DNA of 64,000 bases from Neoscytalidium dimidiatum (taxonomy: Eukaryota; Ascomycota; Dothideomycetes; Botryosphaeriales; Botryosphaeriaceae), in the NCBI GenBank assembly GCA_037367355.1, contig CM074704.1, positions 806,001-870,000 on the forward strand. The letters are read 5' to 3'. The translations under genes and the position numbers were made by a program. Positions within the stretch are counted from its first letter, which is position 1. Every line of letters starts with the position of its first letter. Below are positions 21,772 to 34,118 of the stretch, in pieces. The notes under the pieces are model-generated. The model saw nothing but the letters and a program-made list of their open reading frames with translations. It searched no databases and was not told the DNA's origin.

Positions 21772-24159
21772 GGCCGCCAGGGAACGGATGTGACTGTTGT
21801 TTCTTCTACGAAGGAAGTGTGGGGAGGATGTGAAAAGGCGTTCTCTCTTCTTTTCCCACCTCTGATTACGATTCATGACCATTGATACACACAGATATAC
21901 AGGGGGTTCAGCTTGGCGTTTGCTCCAAGGGGTTGCTTTCGATAAAGCTTTTTAGCATGGAATTTAGTTCAGAATTTTTGATAATCCAGCAAAAACAAAA
22001 ATGCAGAACCAAATTTCTGATGGGCAGAAGAAAAGACAGGACGAGAACAGGCAGTGATCGGCAACTGCATAAGCAATCGTTATAGTTTGAAAGCACTCAC
22101 CTTCTCCTTCTCTTATGCTGTACCTTATTAGAGCGTCCCTACAAGGATTACACGGAAATCCAAAATAGTTGGGAATATCTGGCTCCTGTATACGGATGTG
22201 AATAAGCAGTAGCAGCTGTACCAGACGTAAATTAACAGCGCATCTGGCCTTCAAACTGTTATTGTAGCAGCAGTCACGTCATACATGGCCGGTGGCTGTG
22301 GCCGTAAGACGGGACAATCCGCAAGGTGCATTAAATTGAGATGCGAGGTGAGGTCAAGCAGCAACGTCAGCGGGGTGGTCCCATCTCGATATTCGTCGAG
22401 CATGGCTTGGGCGACGTAGGTGCAGATATCGGAATGCAAAGCGGTTCGCAGAGCGTGTGCGAGTCTAGACCGTGGCATGTCAGAGGATCGGCGAAGCAAA
22501 AGGAGAAAAAGAAAGCGAAGGGTGCTTTCCGCAGACTGTTGTGCAGCCACCAAAACGTGAGGCGGCGTTCTGCTGTGCAAGGCTGCAGGTGCGTGGGGGA
22601 GCGTTCGGAATAGAGCCGAGGAGAGGTCCAGAGCGGGCGAAGACAATCATCGTACAGAAAGGGTTCCGTAAAGGCGCGAAGAACAGGCGTGCTATTGGAT
22701 TACGGAGCTCGGAGGCGCAGCTTGTTGTGGTGGGTGGACTGGGGGGGGGCTGTTGCTCGGAAGCGGTGCCACGGCGGGAGTTGTGGTTCCTTGGGGTCCC
22801 TGGGGGGGCAAAAACCGGGTTTTCTGGCAGCCAAAGAGAGGGATGTGCCTGGACAGGGACCAGATTGAGATGCATGTGGCTCACCCCTTTCCACGGAGCT
22901 GGGTACGTGCGACGTGTCGTCCGAGCTGCGGAAGAAAGCGATGTTGCTTTTTTCTCCCGCTCGGGAAGATGCTGGCCCGCTGACGTCATGCGCGACTCGC
23001 GCGAACCTGGCGATCACCGCTGCTCCCAGCACCGCAGCCTCTCCAGCGTCCCTTCGGCTGCCTCCCGAAACCCCCGCTGCACAACTTGCACACCTTGCCT
23101 CCGCCTGTCTCTTGCTTTTTCCGGCATTGTACCACCTTCGACTTTCTACTCCTTTCCATCGCATCTGCACGGCCGTCGTCATTCCGCCAGCTGGACGCGA
23201 CAATGTGGGTAGGGTCTTCTGCACACGCAATGCACGACATGTTCCAGATGTATAAGCGCTTCGTTCTGTGGAGCCGCTGCTTCCTAGATCAAGTAACAAT
23301 AGTGTTGTTTAGCTCTCTAGCAAACTTCAGCACTATCAACATCTGCAGAATAGGACATGATCACTCGAGCTAAGACTGAGCGCGCATAGAGAGCAGAAAA
23401 TAGTCTTAAGATATGGGTACTCAACCGCGTTGATCAACACCCTTTCATATCACATTCAAACCAATTGGATCCTCAGATTGAGTTCCAGCCATGCCACTGC
23501 TCCGAATCTGTGAGCGAGATATACAGAGTCTTCGGGGGAGCGAATGCTTGGATACGTACCTACGTACAGTTGAGGCTCGTACTGCATATCGTTGGGAGTG
23601 GAAAGGCGGTCATTGAAAATAAAACAGTATTTCACTGTCGGACCGAACAAGTACGACGCCGCACTGATTTTCAAGTGCTGGCTAGTGGCCTTAATATAGC
23701 CCTACATTCACTGCGTACTCTCAAGCACCTTGACGGTATACATTTCAGTGAAAGCGCTTAACGTCGCATGAATTGAGATGTTGGATACTACACCAGGGGT
23801 TTAAATGACGGCAACGACTTTCATATACATCACCAACACGGAAGGGAATAAACAGCACTCCACAGGGTTTATGAGGACAAATACTAAATAGCTCAGGAAT
23901 GTAGCGCATAAGTATAATCTGTACTTGCTTGATTTGTACGCAAAAATGGCTCTGGCCACGCCGTCTGCCTTGTCGCTTCCGGGCCCACGCACTTTCCTTC
24001 TACAGCCGTGAAACTTGTCGTTACTTCGCCGAGGCCAAACACGCTCTCGCAACTTTCGTCCAGATCTCTGACAAGTCACTTGAGTGAGACGCTCCCTTAG
24101 GCTGTTACCGGCCGTTATTTGCTTTATCTCATTTTCAAGGCGAATAGCCGGTGCACAAT
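21772..24159. other. intergenic region, no supported gene
   Basis: Short frames only. The best is 22251-22646 on the minus strand (131 codons, Leu-rich), which has no recognisable domain or splice continuation. The last few hundred bases are the leader of the 24160 gene. Confidence 0.5.
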
Positions 24160-25829
24160 ATGAATCCATCACAGACTGAGCCTGATCCGTCGACTACGAC
24201 CACAGCCAATGGCAACGCCTTTCATTCTGCATCCGGCACAGCGGACCGAAGAGTAGGTTCTTTCTCACTTCCTGAGTTTGAATCACTGATGTTTGATAGG
24301 CTGGCCCGCCACATATCAACTTAAGAAACAACCTTACGAGCGGGTGTCCAGCCAATGTCGTGCAGCAAGAGACTCCACGCTTATTTTTAAGTCTACCGCG
24401 CGAAATCAGAGACATAATCTACGAATCCGCTATGACATCTCAAGCCTTGCAAGGCGTTTCGATTCGTGGCAGTTCCGACAACAGTGGCTGCGTTCGCCTG
24501 GAATATCTGCCGTCAAAACATGACATAGGGAGACAGCGTGCAAGATTCGACTCGGAAACAAGCTACGATCACTCCAAGAGCGAGCAATTCAAACAAATGG
24601 AAAGCGTCACGCCGGGACTTCTTCTATCCTGCAGACAGATCTATAACGAGTCTGTACAGGTATTGTATGGAAAGAATTACTTCCAGGTATCGGGCAGGCG
24701 CGGATGTTGGGTCATCGAACGCTTTCTTTGCCAAATTGGTGATTCCAGCAAACACATACGCAGATTGCGTTTCGCTGAATTTTGGCGCGAGCTGGATAGT
24801 GGCAAGCATCTGAACAGCTTATGCTACTTACAACACCTATCTGTGGGTTCCCCTCGAAACCTCCGCGGCGATGAGATCCGGAGTCCTGCTGAAGCAGCAA
24901 GTGTCTTCTTCGAAAAAGCACATTTTTGGATTCGTGGCGTGGCATCGGTCCATGATTTCGACAACTTTCGCGGATCACAGTATGTAGAGGTAGACTGTCC
25001 CCTGCATTGTCCTTTCCAGTGTGGGAGTTTGGGCGAAGCTGGCCAAGATGAGAACTGCTTCTGGAAGAAGGAATTCAAGAGACGACTACAGCAGCTCATC
25101 GAATCCAGAACAGGCGTCTGCATCCCGTTTCTCGGCTTTCCCCGCAAGATCCGGGACTTGGTGTACTACTATGCTATGGTGTACAGGACTTCTTATGATC
25201 CTGATGATACCGGACTGGAAGACAGAATCATGATTTCTGGCCCTGATGAAGACCGCAAAGTCACTCGCTTCACGCTCGACAACAACACTTGGAGCATCAG
25301 TCAGCCCTTTCTCTTCAGCGGATTTCTTTGGGGCGATAGTGTCACTGTGGGTCTTCTTTCCACCAACCGCCAGATCTACCTGGAGGCCTTACAAATTCTC
25401 TATGGAAAGAACAAGTTTTCCATTCACGAACCCCGCGTAGCTGATAGGAAGTCAAATTCTGTTGGAAAGAACTTGGAGTCTTTCCTTCAACGTATCGGCC
25501 ATTCGCATATCTTTCTCCGGGATGTGTCAATCTGGGAGTACCCGATGAATCGCAACATTTGGCACAAGCTTTCTCACTTGGAAAGGTTGATGCTGGATAT
25601 TTCACGATTGTCAGACGGCAAAAATCCGTTTTGGGTGCCACCTAAGGAAGCAGCGCAACTTTTCCACGAGAAGGCTGGTGTTTGGATAGAGTACGCGGGA
25701 GCTGTTAGACCTGGTGGTAGACCTGCCGCTATTGATTGTATTTCTCCCATCCGAGATAATACTAACGAGTATCACAAGGTGGAATGGACCCAAGAATTCA
25801 GACAAGAGTTGATGAGTTTGTTTGTGTGA
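24160..25829 (+). CDS. double-domain F-box/DUF7730-like protein, paralogue A
   Basis: Exon 1 is 24160-24252 (31 codons, from the ATG at 24160), then a 47-nt intron (GTAGGT donor, CTGAT branch, TAG acceptor), then exon 2 at 24300-25829; 540 residues. The protein is an internal duplication. Each half has the series [F]-L-x-[LF]-P-R-x-I-R-D-x-[IV]-Y-x-x-AM, then [SV]T[PV]GLL-x-[ST]-[CN]-RQIY-x-E-x-[VL]-Q-[VI]-LYGKN, then an amphipathic F-L-x-x-I-G segment and a closing W-[IKT]-x-x-F-[KR]-x-x-L motif. The halves span about residues 58-290 and 305-540. The family is a fungal F-box-like domain of unknown target, abundant in expanded clusters. The next two loci downstream are paralogues in the same orientation, so this is a tandem array. 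The 5' exon encodes a Thr/Pro-rich disordered leader. Confidence 0.85.
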
Positions 25830-26161
25830 GTCTCCGGAGGTTTGATTGAAAAGCTCGGGAGTTGAAGCAGTTGTCCGGATGCGAGAGTCCAAGAACATCC
25901 TTTACATTGGCGTCTGAATGACTTCTTCAGCTCCGAATAGAAATGCAAGAGATATCTTTTGAAGCATACCTGAAAACTGGTTCGATTAGTGGTGTGCCTG
26001 CGTGCCTTCCTTTTCTGAACGGCCACCGGCACCCGGAATTTCACGGCGCCGCAACAACACCCGCTTTCACATCATCAAACATCCTTTTACGACCCACATC
26101 GCACTGCCTGCAACGTCCATTTGCCTCAGCAAATGCGCTGCACAGCTTCAACGACGCCAAG

Positions 26162-28001
26162 ATGACGGACTCAAGCCCTGACACGCTCCCCCATCTACTA
26201 TCCGCATCCATGGACTACCGCCTCTGGGACGACGGTGAAAACAGCACCTCCGTCGCCTGTTTCGCTGATACCGGCGCAGAGAATGCGCAGGTGCGCGCGC
26301 TCACCCATCGTCCCGCTGAACATTGTGGACCATCAAGCTGACGCTCTCACCACAGAAGCACGACGACGGCCTGTTCAGGCACCACCTGAAGCTGGAGTCG
26401 CGGTCACCATTTTCGGTGCTACGAACGGTAAGCGCACTTGTTGGGATGCATTGGACTGAACTGACGTGGGTCAGGTCACGCTGACGGCGGGCCCGCTCAA
26501 AGGTTATCAGGTCATCGTTGTGGATCAGAAGCCACCGTTTGGGTTTCTCGGCTTGCCGCGAGAGATGAGAGATGAGATCTACACTTACGCCATGGTTCCG
26601 GAACTCAAGAACAAGCATCAGCCACAACGGGGAACCTGCAATGACAATTCGATCTATCTCACGACCATCATAGTCCCGAATCATGATCCTCCTCGTAGCC
26701 AGCGGGAACAGTTGAAGCGCTTTATTCCGGTGTGCACGACTGAGTACGGAACACATCATTTGAGTATATACTGGACGGGTGACATTCCAGGGCCTTTCAC
26801 GGGAAAGGAAAGCCTCACTCCAAGTCTGCTGGTTGCGAATCGTCAACTCTACGAAGAAGCTCTTCCAATCCTGTACGGCCGAAATACCTTCAAGGTCATT
26901 CCAGAGAAACTCGATCCCTTCCTGAAACAGATTGGTCCCGCAAAACTATTCATTCGCACGCTCTACCTGCACGACTTCAGATGGTGTGGTTTGGTCAAAA
27001 AGAGGGAACTAATGTCACAGTTAGTTTCTCTCAATCGCTTGTATGTTGGTTGCCAATGTCTGAATCGGCTTGAGGAAGATCTTGATGCCTTCCATATGGC
27101 GTCTAAATTTTACAAGGAGGCATATAAGTGGATTGAGCTAGTTGGAGTTTTGCACGGAGATCCTCTTGCCGCATCCAAACGGACTTACCTCGAATTCGAA
27201 GATCATGTCAACTGCGACAGAGATGAACAGGCGAGACTGGACCAGGCTGACCGCGTTAGCTTGATGAAAGATTTCCGTACCGAACTCAAGAGGCAATCCT
27301 ACTTCCATCAAGCTCAATTACCGTTTCTTACATTACCACGCCATATTCGGGACAGGATCTACAGATTTGCCATGCACCAAAGTTACGAATGGCAAGAAGA
27401 TGACTATGACATGCCTTTACCGATTGATGCTGAAGAGGGGATCCAAATAACCTACCTTCGAGGTCCTGATAAAATGAGCCGAAAGATCGACGAATACGAC
27501 CACGAAGGAAAACTCGAGGAAAGCAGCACCGAGGGATTTCATTTAAGAGAGAGCCTTACTCCCGGGCTGCTTCTTGCCAACCGCCAAGTACATTACGAAT
27601 GCCTTCCGATACTTTACGGCAACAACGAATTCGTCTTCCCACGTAGGAAAGATTTACAGGCGTTTCTACAACGCATTAAAGGCTTGCGTATATATCTCAG
27701 AGCCGTGAAGATAGATTTCTGGCATGAGTTGGGCACCTTGTGGTTGGAATTGGTGCACCTTCGTAGCATGACCATTAGAATTTCTGACCCTGCCGAAATA
27801 CGCCATACTATTGTTGATGCAAGAATGGCAGCGGGGTGTTTCTATGCTGGAGCCTCTAAGTGGATAGAAGGTATTGGCCATGTTCAAGGGGACAGACTCA
27901 AGGCATTGACGGTGGTTAATCCAATGGTTCCAGGGGAAGTCGATGACGAAGAGCAGTGGGAATCGGACTTCCGCGATGAGTTGCAGAAGTTAATAGAGTG
28001 A
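26162..28001 (+). CDS. double-domain F-box/DUF7730-like protein, paralogue B
   Basis: Three exons: 26162-26290, 26356-26427 and 26475-28001. The introns are 65 nt (GTGCGC, CACAG) and 47 nt (GTAAGC, GTCAG), all phase 0; 575 residues. The long frame has no ATG where it opens, which is why the two short 5' exons are needed. Two repeat units are seen, at about residues 85-330 and 345-575. Each has FLxLPRxxRDxIYxxAM, then ESLTPxLLxANRQ[LV][YH]xExLPILYGxNxF, then a K-W-I-E-x-[VI]-G segment and a terminal FRxEL motif. The whole order is the same as in paralogue A, and more closely the same as in the decayed copy at 28835-30776, including the 5' exons. A role as an F-box-like adaptor is possible but unproven. 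Confidence 0.85.
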
Positions 28002-28411
28002 AAAATTGGACACGAGGCAGCCCATGCTGGGCCAAGATCGTACTTCATGGCATAGTTGGATAAAGGCTTTTCCAAAGATAATTACATTGTTTCGAGCAAG
28101 AAAGGCTGGTATCGTTGATTTCATTGCTGAGCTGTTATTGCGGTACGCCATGCCTCACTCGAAGGACTATGATATTGGTCTATTTACTTGTTTACTGGCA
28201 AGTTGGTTTCCCAGCAAATGAGCTATATAAAGAGAAAAAAGAAAGAAAGAACAGATGCATTGCTTCTTTCCCTAATACCAGACGTCGAGTTTGCTAAGTG
28301 CTTCCGTTCGAATTTGTGGTGATCCACTTCCCTCAATTTTGATGTGACCCCACCAATACGGTCTGGCGCCATATTGTAGACTATACGGGCCCGCTGTATC
28401 CACCCGCTCGT

Positions 28412-28585
28412 ATGTTGTGCTGCTTCCGCCACCACAAGTCCTTCAACCACCCAAACGCCGTCACCACCGGAGCAAAACCCTCACTCCCAACGCGGGCGAA
28501 TGTGGCTTATTCACGCCCTGAACCTGATCCACCGACCTCGCTAGATAGCCTCGACAGCACATCCACGCGCGGGACCCCCATACAG
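28412..28585 (+). other. possible orphan first exon
   Basis: 58 codons from the ATG at 28412 end exactly at a perfect CAG|GTAAGT donor. A Pro/Asp/Thr-rich stretch resembles the leader exon of the 24160 gene (EPDP followed by Ser/Thr). It may be the original first exon of the decayed gene downstream or an abandoned exon. Nothing proves that it is spliced today. Confidence 0.35.
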
Positions 28586-28834
28586 GTAAGTTAACTAGCA
28601 CAGCAACTGTCAAACCATAGTGTTGTTACTGTCGACTCATCACTGTAGTACATTCGTTACACACCTGATTCAACCAACAGTCTCGCTTTTTCATTAGCGC
28701 ATACTGAATTTATATAATCACCGTCATTTGGTGTTTTACACCAGCATGCCAACTCAATCTTTTCACTCATCATCAGTGCACAATACAGCCATTCATCTTC
28801 TTTATTCAATAGCAACGCATAAAAATGCCCAGCT

Positions 28835-30776
28835 GACGTACTCCTGTCGCTTTAGCTGCCGGATGATTTGGACTCCCAACTTTGGGAAGACAACCAGGCT
28901 GCAACATCTGTGCCATGCTTCGCGGAGACCGCCTCAACGTGGGCACCGGTACACCGACTCATCACCCTTCAGCCTCTTGGAAAGTAGCCGCCGACAATTT
29001 GGAACTTGATAGAAACATGAAGATAGCACGTTCAGGTACCACCTGAAGCTGGAGTCCCAGTCACCTTTTCCAAGTGTTGAAAGACTGTGAGCGAACAAAC
29101 CTGTGCCAGAGAAGGATTCCACATGTCAATGGTTTGGCTAACCGATGTTCTCAGATCGCCGTCGACGATGGCCCCACTGAAAGGTTGCCAGACCATCGTC
29201 ATCGATCACGATCCGCCCCTCCGTTTCCTGGACTTGCCGCGGGAGATCCGAGATGAACTCTACGCATGTGCCATGGTTCCCTATGGATCCGGCGTGACCT
29301 GCGTCGGCTGTGGAGTATATGAAGACAACAAGATGGTCATTTTGAGGGAACGAGAACGCGATCTAAAAGCTATTATATCCCCGGATGCACCTAAAAAGAT
29401 TCGACGGCCTGCTCTTGATCTCGACAGCATGCAGCATGAAAACAGCAAGCTATCACACACTTACTTTGCTGGACTGCAACTTTGTTGGTGCTCGAAGAGA
29501 GATAGTGTCACACCGGATTTACTCACAGCCATCCGGCTTGAAGTGTATCTCGAAGCACTGCAAGTTCTCTACGGCGAAAACACGTTCGACGTGGGAGCCT
29601 CGGAATTGAGGGATTTCCTTGGGCACATTGGCCCGGCTTGTGAACATATACGCCAGCTGAGTCTGCAAAGCATCGGCTGCAGGGGGCTTAAGGAGGCATA
29701 GTGGTCAATGGCACAGCTGATTCACCTCAGGCAGCTGCGCATCAAAGGTCTACATACCGAGATTCATCGGCTACGCACTAGGCCGCACTTTGCTAGAGGA
29801 CTGTTCTACAAGGCCGATGGGTGGATTGAGAGCATTGGGGAGCTGCATAAGATCCGTTTCGCGGCTTTGGAACGTGTCACCATCAACGTCGAGAGCGAAT
29901 TCCTGCAGTACAGGTGCGAAATAAGGTAGGACGAGAATGGGTTTGAGTGTGAAGTTTGCTATTCCGAGTATCATGACCTTGGCTTGGGACGGGTAAGGTT
30001 TGCCGACAATTTTCGAACAGGATTGAAGAGCTTGATTTGTGCTCGAGGCGATCAATCCTTTCCGTTTCTGAAGCTCCATCGAGCGGTTCGAAGATGATAT
30101 ATACCGATGTGCCATGCTCCAGAAGCGCTTGGGAAGAAGAAGACGAAGCTAGCCGGCATGACAGAGAAGAGATATTGATTACCAAAACCGTATCTGGCCC
30201 ATGTCGACGCAAGATCATAGACTGGTGCACTGAGTCTGAGGGCCGAGAGATCCGTTCAGACAATTTCCTCTTGAGTGAAAGCCTTACACTAGGCCTGCTC
30301 CTGGTCAACCGCCAAGTCCACTAGGAATTCGTGCGAATTCTGTACGCCAAGAATCACCTCAGAATCGATGATGACACAGATCTCACAGCTTTCCTTGACA
30401 GCATCGGAAGCAATTCCGCGTATTTGAGATCGATGGATATCGGAGGCTATCCGGAAAACAGAGGCATCAAATCAAAACTGGTACATGTGGATCGCTTAAT
30501 TTTAGATGTCAGGGCTGCTGCTTGCTGGAAGAAGAAGGGCGTGGTATCAACCCGAAGGCCTTCCCCCCTTGGTCACGTAGCAACAACCCAAAGAAAGCAG
30601 CCAAGGTTTCCGTCAGGCAGGCTATGTCCTGGATTGAGGGAGTCGGAAGCATCCATGGCGACACACTTGCAGCTGTCGATCGTATCGATACTAACGTTTA
30701 CTTCCCGGACCATAGCTGGAACGACTATGGTGAGCGGTTCCGTCAGGAATTGAGGAGGCTGCTTGTGGAGATCTAG
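28835..30776 (+). pseudogene. decayed third copy of the tandem F-box/DUF7730-like family
   Basis: The order of segments follows paralogue B. An exon-1-like stretch near 28870-28935 (LWEDNQAATSVPCFAET, compare LWDDGENSTSVACFADT in B) is followed by an exon-2-like stretch (29035-29086, FRYHLKLESQSPF). Then comes the first domain from about 29147 (FLDLPREIRDELYACAM). In-frame TAG codons break it at 29699-29701 and 29927-29929. Domain 2 begins near 30058 (PFLKLHRAVR) and shifts frame within 60 bp. It then reads on in another frame to a TAG at 30322-30324, exactly where the family has Tyr in NRQVHYE. After 30520 the frame shifts again before the terminal WIEGVGSIHGD and FRQELRRLL motifs. That is at least three stops and two shifts in a 1.9 kb copy. 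The first domain alone could still be expressed as a truncated protein. Confidence 0.85.
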
Positions 30777-31277
30777 GGAGAAGAACTAGACTGAATGCCA
30801 AAAACAATTTATATCAGGAGTGAAAGTACTCATATGGCTGGTTTCGCTTTTATTTCTGAACGAAATCTGCGTCTAGGCGACCGCTTAAATTTCTGACGAT
30901 GTGGGGTCGCAGGATAGGAGAGTTCTCCGAGCTGAAGGCGCTAAGTTTGAAGAATCAGTATGACAGACGCTATTGAGAAATAAACAACATGTATAGATAT
31001 CATAGTCATAAAGTATGAAGACAAGTGGACTTGATTAAGTCTATGGTGACGAAAAGGCAGGTGACCGGAGTGGAGAGAAGCCTCACAGCCATCCGAAGTT
31101 GAACCGGACTAGGGCGGGAGCTCTGACAAGGATTCTGGAAGCTTTGCCCAGCGACTGCGCGCAAACCAGACGCGCGACTCGACCTCGACTCCGTCCCCAC
31201 ACGCGCGCAATTGACTTTGCCCACGCAATCTCTCCACACCATATTCATCTCTAAGCGCAGCGTACTGATACTTCACC

Positions 31278-32149
31278 ATGGCTGATCCAAGTACCACGCC
31301 GCTCCCCGACGGCGACTCGCAAACACCACAGCACGATGCTGCCACTGCTGCTGCCGCGGCAGCGTCCGTCCCGACGACGAACGGCACCACCACAAATGGC
31401 AGCGTGGATGTCGAGATGAAAGAGGAGACTCCCGCAGAGGTATTGCCACCCTTCCACTCCACCGCCATCCCGCCTCTCCACTTCCTTCACCAACCTGCCA
31501 ATCTCTCTCACTCCAAGTTCCCACATCTACCACCTCACTCCTCACGCACTCTTTTCACCACCCACTCACCACCACCTAAGCCCCAGACCACGCCCCTCGC
31601 GCCCGCGCCTGCCGCCTCCGCGCCTACCGCAGCAGAAACCCCTGGCAACGCCACACCCCCGATCACCAGCGGCACGACATCCACCCCACCGCCACAGCCA
31701 TCGTCGACCGCGCTGCCCCCGACAACCACGACGACGACGACAACAACAACAACCAGCATGCCCGCGCGCACCGGCTCGCCGCGCCCAGGCGGCTCGTCCA
31801 CGCCGAACGCGCACGCCGCGGCGCAGCAGCAACAGCAGCAGCAGCGGCAGGAGCTCCCGACGCAGCCGAACGCGCACGGCAGCCCGACGCGCGTGTATCT
31901 GAACCAGCACGTCACGCCGCACCTGCTGGAGGGGATGAAGAGGCTCGCGCTGCAGGAGTGAGACTTTCCCCCAATTTTTCCTTTGTCGCTCTCTCGACAT
32001 AATGCCTCTCCCCTTCTCTATTACGAGGCGAGGCGAAAAGTAGCGCGTATGCTGACGTCTTGTGATTTTCTTTTTTACCTAGGCCTGAGAAGCCGCTGAA
32101 GTGGCTGTCGGACTTCCTGGCCGAGCGGAGCAGGGAGTACGAGCCGTGA
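31278..32149 (+). CDS. sdc1: COMPASS complex subunit Sdc1 (Dpy-30 domain)
   Basis: Exons 31278-31957 and 32083-32149; the 125-nt intron has a GTGAGA donor and an ACCTAG acceptor and splits one Glu codon; 248 residues. The joined C terminus reads YLNQHVTPHLLEGMKRLALQ, then EPEKPLKWLSDFLAERSREYEP. This is the Dpy-30 helical hairpin that docks on the Bre2/Ash2 subunit in the Set1 (COMPASS) histone H3K4 methyltransferase complex in the nucleus. The N-terminal 200 residues are disordered Pro/Thr/Ala/Gln sequence, longer than in yeast. The segment 31440-31580 may be a further, 3n-length intron (GTATTG ... CTAAG). Removing it keeps the frame and gives 201 residues; the sequence alone does not decide. 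Confidence 0.9.
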
Positions 32150-32868
32150 ATATTTCGCATCCTGACTTGCTGGGCTATGACGAGGTCGTGCTTAGGAGGA
32201 GGTATGGGATGCTGATGAAGGTTAAATGGGCGGGGAGATACTTTCGTGGCTGATGGGCGTTATTTTTTTTTTTTTCGGGCGGAGAAAAGCATCATGCAAG
32301 AAAACAAAAGGTTCGGCCACTGGGATGACGACGTTGAGGTTCATGTCGGCTGAGGAAGCGAAGAAAGAATACCCTGGGATGATATGGGTTTGCATAGCGG
32401 ACGGCGTTGAGCAATACTATATGATTGGGAATGGCGTTCGAAATGAGCAATCTGCTCAGACATGATCCAATGCAACACTGCTTGATAGGTCTACTTCGAA
32501 GATTTGTAGCTTTTCAAATAATCAAGAGGAGGCAATCACGTCACGGCGAAGTCTCAATCTCTTCTGAGAAGTCGAAGCATCGCTGCAGCATGTGCTCAGG
32601 CGGGAAGGTATAACCGATCTCTTTCACGCATTTATTGGGCATGACCAGTTCACAATGCAAGACGTAAGACATAGGAAGTTATTCCCATTGATCGCCATTT
32701 TCCAGGTGATCTTGACGTTAACCGCTTATCCTAAGCCATTTTTTGACAGCCGTTTTTCCTCCCAGGGTGGGGCAGCCTCCCTTTACGCCGCCGGATGATC
32801 TAGCCGTTCGAGCATGAACCCATACAATTCTCCAATCAGCCACAAGTATGCCGTGCACTGTTGAGCGC
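32150..32868. other. intergenic region between convergent genes
   Basis: Contains the 3' flanks of the Sdc1 gene (+) and of RPS13 (-), plus a T tract near 32262. No gene-like frame. Confidence 0.6.
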
Positions 32869-34118
32869 TTAAGCGACGAGGGTGGAGGCGGTGGCGCTCT
32901 CGTACTTCCAGGTCGGGGGAAGAACACCGACGGTCTTGTAGTAGCGAGAAAGACGGTGGATACGGGACTCGATGAGAATGAGGCGGAACTTGGAGTCCTT
33001 GTCCTTGCGGTTCCTCTCGAGGTGCTTGCGGACGGAGACGGCCTTGCGGATGAGGCTGTTCACAACGTTAGCAAAACAGGACGCGCGAAGGGGTGGTAAT
33101 TGTCGAAACTCACAAGTAAAGGTCCTCAGGGATCTCAGGAGCGAGGCCTGTAGAAGTATCTCTCTGTCAGCCATCGAGACCAATCAGAGGCGTAATATGT
33201 TTGTGCGAAGCATTGGACCAGATTGCTTATCCATAGAGCTTCACCTCCTGTGGACAGACAATTCTGATACCAATATGCACTTCAGACGGGTATCAACTGA
33301 CCGTTAGACTTGAGGATACGGAGGATCTTGTTGCCTGTAGATGCATTAGCGGGCTGAGCTCTCAATTCGTGATTTTGCATTAAGCGTTCGTAGAGACACA
33401 TACCGGTGACGACCTTGACTTGGGCAATGCCGTGGCTGTCCCTCAGGACAACACCAATCTGCGAGGGGGTGGCACCCTTCCTGTAGGGAACTATTAGTTA
33501 TCCTTCTTGACAAATTCTTGTCCTTTGCAGCAGCTCGGGAATTGGCAATCCGCGGGGACCTGGGACATATTGCGAGAAGCGTCCACATATTTGGACCCAG
33601 CACATCTTCCCACTAAGCCGGACACCTTCCTTTGGGCTTCTCTTGCAGACTTGCGCAGCTTATGACACTAAGAATTCCTGTTGACGCAGCCTTTCGGACA
33701 TGCTAAGTCACAGCAATGTCTCTGTAGGTGGTCTTGCCGAAGCATTCCATGACGTGTCACCCTCCAGCACAGCCGAAACCTTCGCTGATCGTCCAGAAGC
33801 CCTAGCGACACGCGCCCAAAGTCCTCGCGGAATCATGCCGATTTCCCGCTGTCCTGCAAAATTTCGGGGTGGACGAACCTGGCGAGCTTGCAGATCTGGT
33901 CGACGACCTGGTCGGGGGTGGTCTTGAGCCACGCAGGGGGAGTGCGAGAGTACGGGATGGCCGAGCTGGCGATACCCTGAAGGAGTTGATGTCAGTGATT
34001 ACAGTAGGAGAGAGTTGCGGAACGGTGCGCGGATCCCGGCAGTGGTTCACCAGCCTGTCCCCAGCGCACCACTTGAATTGCGGTGCCGTACCTTGCCGTT
34101 GGAGTGAAGACGACCCAT
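32869..34118 (-). CDS. rps13: 40S ribosomal protein S13 (uS15)
   Basis: Six exons on the minus strand: 34118-34092, 33976-33879, 33480-33404, 33334-33302, 33147-33114 and 33055-32869. The junctions restore exactly 151 codons, the usual length of eukaryotic S13. Exon 1 encodes MGRLHSNGK; later exons carry [46 protein letters not shown] and APEIPEDLY. The long last exon carries [19 protein letters not shown] and [10 protein letters not shown], the uS15 rRNA-binding core. The protein sits in the small subunit, contacting the 18S rRNA central domain and bridging to the large subunit. Donors and acceptors are canonical (for example GTACGG/TTCAG, GTATGT/CTACAG). Intron 2 is long (398 nt). I looked for snoRNA C/D boxes in the introns and saw none. 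Confidence 0.97.

Noticed and set aside
22251..22646. 131-codon Leu-rich minus-strand frame
   Set aside because: Protein-like in part, but no family, no splice continuation and no promoter sign; left out for lack of support.
33056..34091. snoRNA in the RPS13 introns
   Set aside because: RPS13 introns host U14 in some eukaryotes, but I found no TGATGA C box with a matching D box on the sense strand.
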